The notes under the pieces: generated by a model | What the model was told of the DNA's origin: nothing | Databases searched by the model: none | The model's input: the letters and a program-made list of their open reading frames with translations, nothing else | Assembly (NCBI RefSeq): GCF_030272615.1 | Contig: NC_081412.1 | Span: 104,644,796 to 104,708,795, forward strand | Reading direction: 5' to 3' | From: Cryptomeria japonica | Taxonomy: Eukaryota > Streptophyta > Pinopsida > Cupressales > Cupressaceae | Length of the DNA: 64,000 nucleotides | Shown here: positions 11,083 through 22,358 of the stretch, piece by piece | Layout of the letters: each line of letters begins with the position of its first letter | Position numbering within the stretch: position 1 is the stretch's first letter | Program-made: the position numbers and the translations under genes

Positions 11083-11457
11083 ACAGTTGATGATTGTCAT
11101 CAACTGGCAGAATTAAATGGACAAATCTTTTATTCTGGTATTTGATGAGGAAGCTACTTCTCAAGGGGAGTAGTTGGCATATTGAATTGGTTGGTATTTT
11201 GTATGAACTTGACTTTTTGTGACTTTGGCATTTGATGTCAAAGGGGGAGAGATATATGGAAAAACATTAAGGAAAGATATATTGAAAAAAGAATTATCTT
11301 TTTGAGGAGAGATTGGTATTGAAAATAAATCTTTGAATAAACACATGTCACTCTCAAGGGGGGAAATGGAGATTGTTGATTTTTGTACTTGGCATTTCTG
11401 TTTTGGCACTTTGATGGTTTTTCATCTTGTGTTGCCATCAATGCCAAAGGGGGAGAT
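11083..11457 (+). promoter_or_regulatory. Copia 3' non-coding zone with four G-rich purine tracts
   Basis: The tract adjoining the 3' LTR is AAAGGGGGAGA at 11446-11456. Similar tracts occur near 11162-11169, 11240-11251 and 11354-11363, three of them followed by words resembling the LTR start. The zone has no convincing ORF. Confidence 0.8.
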
Positions 11458-12515
11458 TGTTGGTATTTTGGTATGGTTTTGTCATTAATGTCAACACCTG
11501 CTAAATACACCTACTTTGGAGATCCAGCAACATTCATCGGCAATCAGTAAACTGTTCAAAACAGTCACCGGTATATGGTTAACCAACAGGATATAATGTT
11601 CACCAGTACCTGCATTGACATGGAAGACACTTGGTAATATCTAAGACATCATGTGGACACTTTTCTTTGAAGTAATAATCATTGACATATTCTTATTTGC
11701 ATATTTTCTTTTACTGGCAAATAGGTCCAGGTTATCTAGGGTTACACTAGCAGGTTTATCTTTTCCAGATCAGCATGGCATGCTATGGAGATGATTTATT
11801 ATTGTTGTAAATACATTAAGTCGACATGTTCAATCGGTTATTGCATCGGATACTGTATTATTTGTAAAATGTTTTTATTGTAATATCTTGTAGAGTTGAC
11901 CTACTAAAATTGGTCTTAGGGTATGGTATAAATGTAAGATCTTATTTGTAAGATCAAGTGTGGAATGTGAAAAAGATTTAAGGAAGGGTATATGCAAGAT
12001 CAAGCAGAGATATACACGAAGACATCATTTGAAGGTGAAGTTAGGTTTTTGTAGAAGCATATCAGCATTACACTGGTATTGAATCCAACATATGAAGATG
12101 CTATTTTGTGCAGTACATTCTCATTGGATTTAACCATCCAACTGTAGTCAGTGTGACTCCCATCTGTGATTGAGCAGTGAGCTCTAGGCTGTTGGCCTTT
12201 CTACATGTGCAGACCCCTCTTTGTACACTTACTATATGTAGTAGTATCATCTAATTGTGGGTAAGGTTTCCCACCATGGTTTTTCCCCTTACAAGGTTTC
12301 CATGTACAAATATTTGTGTCATGTGTTGTGGATGACTTTATGTTTATGTTTCATGCATTAATTCTTACCGGTATAGCAATTTTTTGTTAACATTGTTTAC
12401 CGGCATACTTAACTGTCTTACCGGTACTAAGCATTATGTTGGTTAATAAGATTTTGGTTTGAATTTATTAGACAACTGATTCGCCCCCCCCTCTCAGTTG
12501 TCCCCAGGACCTACA
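11458..12515 (+). repeat. Copia 3' LTR
   Basis: It is the same length as the 5' copy and differs by scattered substitutions, mostly transitions. It ends GGACCTACA and is followed by the GTATG duplication. Confidence 0.95.
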
Positions 12516-12734
12516 GTATGGAAGTCAAAAAATGGAGTTTAGATGTCCAAGATATGACCATGAAAGAATCAAATCGGAGGTTGACTTTTGAGGTTTGGTA
12601 TGAAATATTAGTATACAAGTATAATATAGATTTCCAATGATATCTTATTTGCCCAGTTTTGACTCCGTATGACAAAGTTATGGACAAAAAACCAACTACT
12701 GTATTTTATGGTTTGGAAGGCTTGAAGGGTTCCC

Positions 12735-12925
12735 AAAAATGGAAATTTGGGGAAATAGAAACTTTTTGAAAATAGAAAGTTCCTAAAAAATAATAAGTTT
12801 CAAAAAATAGAAAATTTCCAAAAATATAAAGTTTCCAAAAATAGAATTCTTTCTAAAATAGAAACTTTCCAAAAATGGCAACATTTTGAAAAGGAAACTT
12901 GCCAAAAATGGAAACTGTTTGAATT
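12735..12925. repeat. Degenerate A-rich minisatellite
   Basis: About ten imperfect units of 15-20 bp built on AAAATAGAAAGTTTCC run in a row with variable spacing. They lie in the internal region of the pol-less minus-strand element. Confidence 0.7.
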
Positions 12926-13239
12926 TTTTTCAAATAATTCTTTGATTACAATGATTTTACAGGATATCTTAGGTTTTTTAGGCCTTCTAAATACAATGAT
13001 GATCTCCATTTCACTCATGGGTGCCTAGATTTTTTAGCTACCCTCATAAACCTCGATTTTTGTGCTCTCAACCAATTTGACCCAAATTTTTAATTGCTCA
13101 AATTTTGATGAAACAAAAATCAATCCTAGGGTTTTTTGATGCTATGGACATGATAGAACCTCCATTTGAGCCCAATGTGCATAAATAATTCACCTCATGT
13201 TGGATCCCTCAAGCATGCAAAAAGGAACTTGACAAAAAA

Positions 13240-13320
13240 GCTTTGATGCCATGTAGTAGTTGAGATTGCACTATAATACCATGTAGGAGCTGAGATTGCT
13301 CTCGCATACTATGTAGAAGT
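13240..13320 (-). promoter_or_regulatory. Triplicated primer-site/LTR junction of the pol-less element
   Basis: The plus strand has three successive degenerate units at about 30-bp spacing, each a TGATGCCA/TAATACCA/CATACTA word followed by TGTAG.AG.TGA. Each resembles the complement of an iMet primer site next to the LTR start. The last unit runs into the LTR at 13312. Confidence 0.5.
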
Positions 13321-13673
13321 TGATGATTGATTACTAGAGCTGAGAATCATTTGCAATAAAAACCCCTATCACACAAAATTGATCAAGCAAAGATTGTATA
13401 CTCTATAACAAGGAGAGAATCACGTATTATTGCACAAAATAATATTAGAGTTACAATTACAATGAATGAAATCATAGGTGCAAGCCCTAATTCTAAAATT
13501 AGGAGAACTAAAGAAATGCCAAATAGGAGTTGAAATAAGCTCAACTACATCTAGAACTAAAACTAGAAAATAAAACTCTAGATAATAAAAAGCACCTAAG
13601 TTTAGCTTAATTGAAAAAGAAATTAAAGGACCTAATTAATAAATAATTAGATAATTTTCCTAAAATTACTCCA
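13312..13673 (-). repeat. 5' LTR of the pol-less minus-strand element
   Basis: It begins TGTAGAAGTTGATG and ends AAAATTACTCCA, aligning with 3523-3921 apart from small deletions. Confidence 0.65.
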
Positions 13674-13823
13674 ACATAAATTTCTACTCAAAAGCATAGA
13701 TAAGATTCAATATTTGAAATAAAAAAAATTCTATAAGTGATCATAAGGCCACTTGGCAATTACATACAATGCACCCATTTTGGAAATGTGTATACTGTTA
13801 GCAGCAATAGAGGAAAACTGCGA

Positions 13824-13847
13824 GGGAGGGGAGGGGGGGGGGGGGGG
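13824..13847. repeat. Poly-G tract in the solo LTR
   Basis: This is an almost unbroken run of G with two A interruptions, ending in TGAATCAG. It expands the G-run found in the equivalent place of other minus-strand LTRs. Confidence 0.9.
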
Positions 13848-15092
13848 TGAATCAGTTTTCACTGGATTATAAACTTAAGCACAAAAATAGATCTAATATA
13901 CTAGAGCAACAAAAGAGATAAGAAAAATGAAAGAACAACACACAACATGAAGATATTGACATGGGAAACTCGGTTAAGGGAAAAAACACGATGAGAAACT
14001 ACCCACAATAAGATGATAATTTGTAGTAGTATGTAAAAATATTACAATGGGGAATGCACATGCATTCAAGCACACTATCTAAAGCTCAGTGCACAATGAT
14101 AGTGACCTAGAAGGCTACAACCCTCAGGGAAGTCTCACTGACTTACAACAAGATTCAAACTACAATCTAGAAGAAATGAACTGCAATAATAGCATCTCCA
14201 AATGCACAATGAGAGTTCCAGTTAAGTACAATTGTCTTCTCCACAACACCAATCTCTCCTTAATGCACTACACCAAAAGATGAATCCTTTCTCACACATA
14301 CACCACTCTTTGATAGTGAAGACACACCTCGATACCCAAATTACATGATAGTATCACCTATTTGTATAATTCATCAACCTTGACAACAAGGTCGACTAAA
14401 ACCTCAACTCACAATTACAAACTTACATCACACGATACAAAGATCAACCACAAGATCAATATAATTATTTACATGACATAACATGGACCTAATTCAAGTT
14501 CTCACATGCTCATCACCATTGGAAATCATGCCAAGATCAACCGCAACATGCTACACTACTAGAAAAACTGCATAACATGAAGAACATCACCGATTCACCA
14601 AAATCTCACACAATGATCAATGCGGATCATGAGGATAAATAGGAAACAATTAGGAAACACCACCAAGGACATTATAATCATCAATAACAACTACACCAAC
14701 ACCACTTATCAAATCGTCATTGATCAACATCTGAACCTCAAGAACACTCACACAACAACAACTGTCACAAAGAAAGAAAACTTGCAGAGCACCAAATCAT
14801 GAACCATCTGAAATGAAGATACACAAGACCATACCAACAATATACCTAAAACTCAAATCAAAATTTGATCACATCGTAATATACTGAAGGAAATACTGAA
14901 CTCTACAAAGCATTGATCAAACAAACAAACTGCAAAACTAGATCATATGATATGATCAATTAAGCATCTTGGATCACCAACACCAGTACAAAAGAATATA
15001 ATGATACTAAGGATACTCCATACACAAAACCATAATCACAATGAGCCAATCTGCAATCACCAGAGCAGGAATATGTTGACATCAATGACAAC

Positions 15093-15680
15093 AACATATC
15101 CTAACAGCAGGGGAGATAGAAAGGAAATGGAAAACAAAATGAAAGATTTTGGCAGCAGAATTGATAGGTTGGAGCACAACGTCAAGCAGATTGCTGATCA
15201 AAATTTCCAAATCCTCAAATCTTCGATGGAAAACATGAACATCTTTATCAACAGGTTCGAGAATAATGCAAAGAAGGATGGTGATAAAGAGCATGTGAAC
15301 AAGAAGGGTCATGAAAGGAGGACCAGAGCTAACACAAAGAATAAGGACGGCATCGAAGGTCGTGAGTTGGAGGATATGAAGACCTCAGTGAACAACATGA
15401 AACAAATGGTTGTTCACGCTGAGGAAATTCTGAATAGTATTTAGTTTCAGTTGTTGTCCTTGGTTGTGTCTCTTTGTTGTCTTTGTGCTTTCCTTTTGCT
15501 GTATGTTCCGAGTTTTTAATGTAATGATGTGTTAAGTTGTTCCCTTCCGGTGGGTTCATTTTGTCATTTTGAAGTGATTAGGCACTTTTTTAAGTAGTTC
15601 TATTTTCCTGGCTTGTAAAAGGTTCGGGTACCTTTCAAATACCTGCTTTTACTTAATCAAAACATATCCTAGTAGTAGCA
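15093..15680 (+). mobile_element. LINE-like insert with ~18-bp target-site duplication
   Basis: The 18-bp words starting AACATATCCTA at 15093-15110 and 15661-15678 agree at 15 of 18 bases, with only transition differences. The ~550 bp between them contain the end of an ORF, a T-rich 3' region with a conserved-looking GGTTCGGGTACC stretch, and an A-rich end (TTAATCAAAA). A long duplication and a 5'-truncated body are hallmarks of target-primed reverse transcription. The family is not identified. Confidence 0.7.
15115..15444 (+). CDS. C-terminal fragment of a coiled-coil protein in the LINE-like insert
   Basis: The open frame reads through the insert and stops at TAG 15442-15444. The product is charged and heptad-rich (MENKMKDFGSRIDRLEHNVKQ, then a Lys/Asp-rich linker, then a second helix), so a coiled coil is likely. 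The ATG at 15127 is inside the insert, while the longer frame from 15001 crosses the insertion point and is probably accidental. It has no RT or endonuclease motif. It may be the tail of an ORF1-like protein or a retroposed transcript. Confidence 0.4.
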   Translation, partial: DRKEMENKMKDFGSRIDRLEHNVKQIADQNFQILKSSMENMNIFINRFENNAKKDGDKEHVNKKGHERRTRANTKNKDGIEGRELEDMKTSVNNMKQMVVHAEEILNSI

Positions 15681-15690
15681 ATGTCCAACA

Positions 15691-16410
15691 TATACATGCC
15701 TCCCCAGAAAACTATGTGAAAGTTAAGACTAGGATAAAGCATTAGGCTCAAAATATCAACTACATATCACCTACCTGAGGTGTAGCTTACATATAATACT
15801 TAAATCACAATTATATCTAGACTAACAAGAGACACAAAAGGCAATATTTATACCATGATTTTTCCAACAAATAATGAAATTTTCCTCCCAGAGTAACATT
15901 AGTAATTTATGGATTGACTATGGAGATGATAATATTTTTATAAATTTGGTGACTTCAATTCTCTAATTATTTGATGAAATTTTTTATATATGATATGGTT
16001 AGATGACCAGTTGAATTCCATCATAAAATAATCTGTTATATATCTCTAGATAGGTGAACTTACTTATTGTGCATAATTATGATAGTGGTTGGCATGCCTT
16101 CAATGCTAGATTTGTATCTATGAATAATTACAAACTTGAGAATTATAGACCCTTTTTCAACTACTTCTTGTAGGATAGCCTTTGGATGCTACAAAATAGT
16201 TGTGGGTGTGAAAAATAAGTAGTAGTGGAGAGTCACTAAACAAAACTATAATGAAATGGTCATGTGCCTTATTATTTATTGGATGATGTTGGTGTTGGTA
16301 GATCAAATAATATACACTATTTCAAATAAATGTTGTTCCTCTACTTTTCAATAAATCTTAAGAATATGCTATCCAACATTAGTTATAATACAATTAATGT
16401 GGAGGAACTA
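15691..16410. other. AT-rich sequence, no feature seen
   Basis: Apart from the 5-bp duplication at its left edge, I see no ORF, repeat or element end. Confidence 0.5.
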
Positions 16411-17584
16411 TTTGCTAAGTTGGGCCCATCCTTTTTTAATATTGGCGTGCTAATCAAATAAGAATCTTATATTAGACATGGAACAACCTTGCAAACTTTT
16501 AAATATTTATCCTAGTTAGATAATTTAATGGTGTATATGTTTTTATACTCACTATATCTTTTAGGTTGCATAATATTATATATATTATTTCAAAATCAGT
16601 GAATATGCTATCTATAATGAATAATTTTATGGATTTGTCATCAAATAAACTTTAACTAGCTGATTTCAAAAGTAGGTTGACCCCAAAATAAAAAATCAAA
16701 GAGTAGACTCAATAATTTTTTTGTGGTATTTTCATAAACGTAAACAAATATTTTCTCAAATCATAGATTTGAAACCACTAGTAGTAAAATGAATTTCACA
16801 AGAGAAGAATACAATAGAAAATATTTTAAAGTATAATAGAAATTACTTGCTAATGAATGATAATAATACTAATCCATTTTGAATGGGTAACTACCAAAAA
16901 TATTCAACAAAATATAATTAATAATATGCTAATAATAAACTAATTAATACATATTATGTATACCTCACTTTTTCCATGCATACCACCCAAGTTGACCCTA
17001 AAGCTATATAATTGATCATGACTTAATTAAATTTTAAATTAGGCATAAGTTGATTGCACATATTCTCATTCATGACACAGGTTAAGGGCATAACATTCTA
17101 GATGAATTTGATGGGGTTTTAGATTCCTTTAGTACTCCAAAGTGAAGTGTTTCTAGAGTGATTCTCTTTTGATTACATAGGATTCTTGGATATGATTTGG
17201 TTGTGAATCAATACACATTGAATGACTTTCAATACCTAAACATATCAGTTGTTCATACAAAATGTGTACCAATTTGACTAGTAATTGCCAATGAGATAGG
17301 TGCATATTGACTTTTTGTAAAATTTTATTTTTTTATTTTTTATTATAGAGATCAATTATGCATAATGGAGTGAATACAGACATGATAGTAATAACTTAAA
17401 AAAAAAAAGTATGTTGATGTAAAAAATAAAGACATGAATGTAAGTGCAATGATAGACATAATACACAAATCATAATGATGAATTTATAAGAATATATACA
17501 AATAGAATTAATGAAAAATGATATAAAAAAATATAAATATAACAAACCAAAATAAAGATAATAAAAATATATAATTATAGTCTT

Positions 17585-17985
17585 CGGACATGTAGTGTGG
17601 CAATTAAAACGTTTCATTGGTGAAGCGGCCACCAAGGTTCAAATCCCTTCTAGGCCATTGTGCTTGCGAATTTGAACAAGTGAAGTGTGAGGATGAGGTC
17701 CCTTATTTGTGGCCTCACCAATTCATAGCTCCATGTCAAAAGCATTCACGTGGAGTCAAAGCGCAGTTGTTAGTGTGTCTTTGGTCTGCTTGTGAAATTG
17801 AATGGTTCTTAATGAGCCTACTATGTATCCAATGTTGTTGAGTATAAAGATCGAACATCATAAGAGATAAGGATGAGATCATGCCTAAATTTGATAGAAT
17901 GGATACCCTTTAATCCTTGGCTCTTAGCCAAAAATATTACAACCTAAGACTTATGCTCCCACATTTATAAATAAAAATCCCTCAA
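17585..17985 (+). mobile_element. tRNA-type SINE-like sequence, copy in unit 1
   Basis: A Pol III B-box-like GGTTCAAATCC lies at 17636-17646, with a weak A-box-like stretch upstream. The 3' half, from TTGAGTATAAAG to CTCCCACATTTA, is shared with the clearer SINE at 20930-21146. No target-site duplication was found, and the 5' end is uncertain. Confidence 0.5.
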
Positions 17986-19267
17986 ATAAAAAAATGAAAA
18001 AGAAATATATTGATTTTGTACGTGCAAATAGAAGACATTGAGACGAATCGAGCCATGATTGAGAACCTTAGTCCGTGTCGATTTCGTTATCAAGAGGAAC
18101 CTTATCTATGAAAGGAAAATAGAAACCTATGCTATATTTGCTAAGTTGGGCCCATCCTTTTTTAACATTGGTGCACTAATCAAATAAGAATCTTATATTA
18201 CACATGGAACAACCTTTCAAACTTTTAGATATTTATCTTAGATAATTTAATGGTGTACATGTATTGATACTCACTGTATCTTTTAGGTTGCATAATATTA
18301 TATATTATTTCAAAATCAATGAATATGCTACCTATAATAATTTTAACTAGCTTATTTCAAAAGTAGGTTGACCCTAAAACAAAAAATCAAAGAGTAGACT
18401 CAATAATTTTTTTGTGGTATTTTCATAAACGTAAACAAATATTTTCTCAAATCATAGCTTTGAAACCACTAGTAGTAAAATGACTTTCACAAGAGAAGAA
18501 TACAATAGAAAATATTTTAAAGTATAATAGAAATTACTTGCTAATGATTGATAATAATACTAATCCATTTTGAATGGGTAACTGCCAAAAATATTCAACA
18601 AAATATAATTAATAAAATGCTAATAATAAACTAATTACTACATATTATGTATACCATACTTTTTCCATGCATACCACCCAAGCTTACCCTAAAGCTATAT
18701 AATTGATCATGACTTAATTAAATTTTAAATTAGGCATAAGTTGATTGCACATATTCTCGTTCATGACACAGGTTAAGGGCATAACATTCTAGATGAATTT
18801 GATGGGGTTTTAGATTCCTTTAGTACTCCAAAGTGAAGTGTTTCTAGAATGATTCTCCTTTGATTACATAGGATTCTTGGATATGATTTGGTTGTGAATC
18901 AATACACATTGAATGACTTTCAATACCTAAACATAGCAGTTGTTCATACAAAATGTGTACCAATTTGACTAGTAATTGCCAATGAGATAGGTGCATATTG
19001 ACTTTTTTTTTTAATTATTTTTTTATTTTTTATTATAGAGATCAATTATGCATAATGGAGTGAATACAGACATGATGGTAATAACTTAAGAAAAAATAGT
19101 ATGTTGACGTAAAAAATAAAGACATGAATGTAAGTGCAATGATAGACGTAATACACAAATCATAATGATGAATGTATAAGAATATATACAAACAAAATTA
19201 ATGAAAAATATATAAAAAATATATAAATATAATAGACCAAAAGAAAGATAATAAAAATATATAATTA

Positions 19268-19680
19268 TAGTCTTCGGACATGTAGTGTGGCAATTAGAAC
19301 ATTTCATTGGTGAAGCAGTCACCGAGGTTCAAATCTGTCCTGGGCCATTGTGCTCGCGGATTTGAACAAGTGAAGTGTGGGGATGAGGTCCCTCATTTGT
19401 AGCCTCACCAATTCATAGCTCCGGGTCAAAAGCATTCACGTGGAGCCAAAGGGTAGTTGTTAGTGTGTCTTTGGTCTGCTCGTGAAATTGAATGGTTCTT
19501 AATGAGCCCACTAGGCATCCAGCATTGTTGAGTATAAAGATCCGACATCATAAGAGATGAGGCTGAGAGCATGCCTAAGTTTGATAAAATGAATACCTTT
19601 AATCCTTGGCTCTTAGCCAGAAAGATTTCAACCTAAGACATGTGCTCCCACATTTATAAATAAAAATCCCTCAAATAATT
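19268..19680 (+). mobile_element. tRNA-type SINE-like sequence, copy in unit 2
   Basis: This is the duplicate of the unit 1 copy, with B-box-like GGTTCAAATCT at 19326-19336. Because both units carry it at the same position, the insertion predates the duplication. Confidence 0.5.
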
Positions 19681-19789
19681 AAAAAAGGGAAAAGAAATAT
19701 ACTGAATTTGTATGTGCAAATAGAAGACGTTGAGACGAATCCAGCCATGACTGAGTACCTTACTCCGTGTCGATTTCGTTATCGAGAGG

Positions 19790-19880
19790 AACCTAAGCTA
19801 CCTATGGCAGCAGAAAGTAAACCTAAGCTATGAAAGGAAAATAGAAACCTAAGCTATGAAAGGAAAATAGAAACCTAAGC
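19790..19880. repeat. 26-bp minisatellite at the duplication end
   Basis: The unit AAACCTAAGCTATGAAAGGA followed by AAATAG occurs twice in full (19819-19870) with flanking partial copies. A partial copy also sits at the end of unit 1 near 18108-18134. Confidence 0.85.
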
Positions 19881-20929
19881 TTTTGAAATCTACACATATG
19901 AACACAATTTCAAAGGCAATCAAATTCTTAAAAAGACAAATTCTACTTTTGGAAATCGAATCTCTTCACAACTTTTTTTCTTCATTTCCCTCATTTTGCA
20001 ATCCAGATCACACCAACTTTTGACCATCTCTATTAGCCAGATCATTACTTAGTTTATATCCAATGTATAGAGACTCAGTGTTGTCCAGAAAATAATGGGT
20101 ACGAACAACTTACAATATGTGGCTCAGTTTTGTCCATAGAAAATGAAGCGTTTTCCTGTTCTGCAACGTGTAAAGAAGATACTTTCTCATCTACTATAAA
20201 TTCTCTGTCAAATCAAATAAATCACCTGAAAGCAACTCTAAGGCGAATTGGGTATCTTCAAATGCTTCCATGTGATTAGTCCAATGAATTCATCATGAGC
20301 TTGGAATTTCATTCATTGATTTCTGTAGCATTTGGAAGAACATGACCACTTTAGATCGTAAGCACAGATCAAAGGAAGAAAAAACAATACGAACATTTAG
20401 TACCGCCATTTATGAACAGTTTGTACGTTGATTACAATACATGCACCGTGTAAGTTTGTTCAAGTACGTGTTTGTTAAACAGTTTTCCTACGTTGGAGTT
20501 CTTTTGAGAATTCCATGATTGAATTCCTTTGCTTTTGGTCTAGGGTTTCTTTCATTTTTGATTTAGGTGATTATGTCCATTATCACAACGTGATTAATCA
20601 CTGTGCATTTTGATTTTAGATTTATTTAGTGTTTGTCGTCTTCTCGACTTTATTTCAGCTGAAATTTGCGGCTTTTTCTATTGAAAATGGCCATCTCGCA
20701 CTCAAAGTCTGGACCTTTTTATACATTCATTCAATTCTTTAGAGTCGTACAATCTTTTTTAATTATTTGAGGAGATCTCCATTGATTTTGCTTTGAGACG
20801 TTTGTGAGTCGATAAAGAGAGTGTTACAATTAAATTAAAAGTATGTGCAGATTTGAAAGCTGTAGATAAACAGTAACAATTGATAGTTTTAATCACATGG
20901 TTATTTTTTTAATATATTTAATTAAATCA
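19881..20929. other. Sequence without recognised repeats
   Basis: This kilobase has no LTR ends, no primer site and no ORF above 60 codons. It is less AT-biased than its neighbours and includes a CTAGGGTTTC word of the kind common in plant gene leaders. It could be original non-repeat DNA or an old unrecognised element. Confidence 0.35.
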
Positions 20930-21146
20930 AAGTATCGTAGTTCAATTGGTTGAGTATAAATGATAAGGATGATAGTATGTTTCTTGATTACATTATCTAT
21001 TGGGATTCAAACCTAGAAAGGTATGACATAGGAGATGAAGTTCGGCTTGTCGTTTGCTACTTTGATAGAATGGATATACATCGTCTCTAGTTATCCGTAG
21101 AAGAAATATCAACATAGAGCTGTGCTCTCACATTAATTAACAAATA
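20930..21146 (+). mobile_element. tRNA-derived SINE
   Basis: The A-box TAGTTCAATTGG at 20938-20949 matches the tRNA A-box at 10 of 12 positions, and a B-box-like ATTCAAACC lies at 21004-21012. The body then shares TTTGATAGAATGGATA and a CTCTCACATTA end with the SINE-like copies in the tandem units. At about 215 bp it has normal SINE size. The duplication at its ends is not clear. Confidence 0.6.
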
Positions 21147-21217
21147 TGAACTTTGTAGATGATACAAAATCCTTCATAATATATATTATCAAATGGAAGA
21201 TTTTACATCACCTACGG

Positions 21218-21218
<1 letters not shown>

Positions 21219-21305
<87 letters not shown>
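21219..21305. repeat. (TC)n microsatellite
   Basis: About 43 uninterrupted TC units. It produces Ser/Leu-repeat frames that are not genes. Confidence 0.98.
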
Positions 21306-21308
<3 letters not shown>

Positions 21309-21319
21309 CGCGCGCACGC

Positions 21320-21350
<31 letters not shown>

Positions 21351-21357
21351 TGTATGT
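21306..21357. repeat. (CACG) and (TATG)n microsatellite
   Basis: A short GCACGCGC stretch leads into about nine TATG units, making a compound microsatellite with the TC run. Confidence 0.95.
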
Positions 21358-21573
21358 GATATCATAATATATAAATCTATAGATGATATAAAATTTATAA
21401 TCTCATATATGATACTATAATAACTTCTTAAAGTTGTTCATTATTAAAAAAAATTTAATTTTAAGTTTTCTATTTAATTATAAATATGAACAAAAACATA
21501 ATAATTAACATAAATCATCCAGTCAATAACAATCATTAGTACTCCTGAACCACACACTTGGCAAGGTTTGAAT

Positions 21574-22356
21574 TGTTGGCATATGCACACTCCAATGAGA
21601 CATTGTATGTGATTGAAGGTTTTATCATTGATGGCAACCTTGCAATCCTATGGCACCGGCAAAGGCATTATACCGGCATTAGCAGATCACACTCTACACC
21701 GGCACTCAGGACACTGGCACCGACACAAAGAAAAGAAGTATACCGGCACAGAGGCTGACAGGATTATGCTATATTATTATTGTAAAAACTTTGTAAGCCG
21801 ACTTGGCAAATTGTAAAATGACTCTTATATATAAAAGAGATCATTGTAGACATTTTGTAATGAATGAGGAACATTGAGGAAAAATATTAGGTAGACCTAT
21901 TCTGTAAAATATAGGCTCAGGGTTTATGTAAGAAGCAGAGCAGCAACCGGTACTGGATCAGGCATTATAGATGCTATTGTAAAGTAGTACAAGATATTGG
22001 ATTTGTATAATCCTCATTGTAAGTCAGTTAGACTTCCCATTGAATAGTGAGCTCTAGGCAGTTGGCCTTCCTGCATGTGCAGGCCCCTATTGTAAGTAAT
22101 ATTCTCTTATTGGCCAATGAATGAATATTGTGGGTCAGAAATCCCACCGAGGTTTTTCCCACACCGGATTTCCTCATTAAAACCTTGTGTTATGGTGTGC
22201 TTTTCATGTGGATGTTCTTAATTTTGTTTATTGCATTATTTCTTGCATACCGGTACACTGTTATAATATGTTCTGCATGTTTTAATTTAAGAAATTCTAT
22301 ACACCGGTCAGATACTAATTCACCCCCCACTCTTAGTATTTGTGGGATTCCTAACA
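21574..22356 (+). repeat. 5' LTR of the two-ORF element
   Basis: It begins TGTTGGCATATG and ends TTCCTAACA. A TATA-like TATATATAAAAG lies near 21826-21837, and the C-rich motif with CTTAGTATTTG is near its end. Confidence 0.93.
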
Positions 22357-22358
22357 AT

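Larger units (their letters stand above)
5811..12515 (+). mobile_element. Complete Ty1/copia element, 6.7 kb, inactivated by stops
   Basis: Both LTRs are 1058 bp (5811-6868 and 11458-12515), and the element is bounded by a perfect 5-bp duplication GTATG (5806-5810 and 12516-12520). It has a primer site, gag, protease, integrase, RT, RNase H and a polypurine tract in copia order. The polyprotein is cut by premature stops and one frameshift, although the LTRs remain very similar by eye with mostly transition differences. Its LTR end, primer spacing and G-rich 3' non-coding zone match the pol-less elements in this window, so its relatives are plausible mobilisers of those. Confidence 0.97.
3523..13673 (-). 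mobile_element. Pol-less minus-strand LTR element hosting a TRIM and a copia element
   Basis: Two related direct repeats (3523-3921 and 13312-13673) bracket this region and end in matching sequence (AAAATTACTCCA). A C-rich run at 3922-3928 is the complement of a polypurine tract. Degenerate primer sites lie beside the right repeat near 13240-13311, so the element reads right to left. Without its two inserts it is roughly 3.1 kb. It has only one notable ORF and no polymerase motifs, which makes it a LARD-like non-autonomous element. I could not find a clean target-site duplication, so the outer ends are approximate. Confidence 0.6.
13796..15690 (-). mobile_element. Solo LTR of a copia-type element
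   Basis: A perfect 5-bp duplication TATAC flanks it (13791-13795 and 15691-15695). The plus strand begins TGTTAGCAGC and ends GTCCAACA, so the minus strand runs TGTTGGAC to AACA. A poly-G run followed by TGAATCAG near 13825-13855 is the complement of the C-rich LTR-end motif of other copia-type LTRs here. No internal region is present. Without the LINE-like insert at 15093-15680 it is about 1.33 kb. It probably formed by recombination between two LTRs. Confidence 0.85.
16411..19862. repeat. Tandem duplication, two 1.73-kb units
   Basis: Unit 1 (16411-18136) and unit 2 (18137 to about 19862) both start TTTGCTAAGTTGGGCCCATCC and align along their length with scattered substitutions and a few small indels. 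One is a loss of about 27 bp in unit 2 near 18340. Each unit contains the same SINE-like segment. The junction carries copies of a 26-bp minisatellite that is also at the end of unit 2, so unequal crossing-over at that repeat is a simple origin. Confidence 0.9.

Noticed and set aside
16411-19862. Two LTRs of one element
   Set aside because: The units are directly adjacent with no internal region, primer site, purine tract or TG...CA ends.
21146-21420. Ser/Leu-repeat ORFs
   Set aside because: They are translations of the TC and TATG microsatellites.
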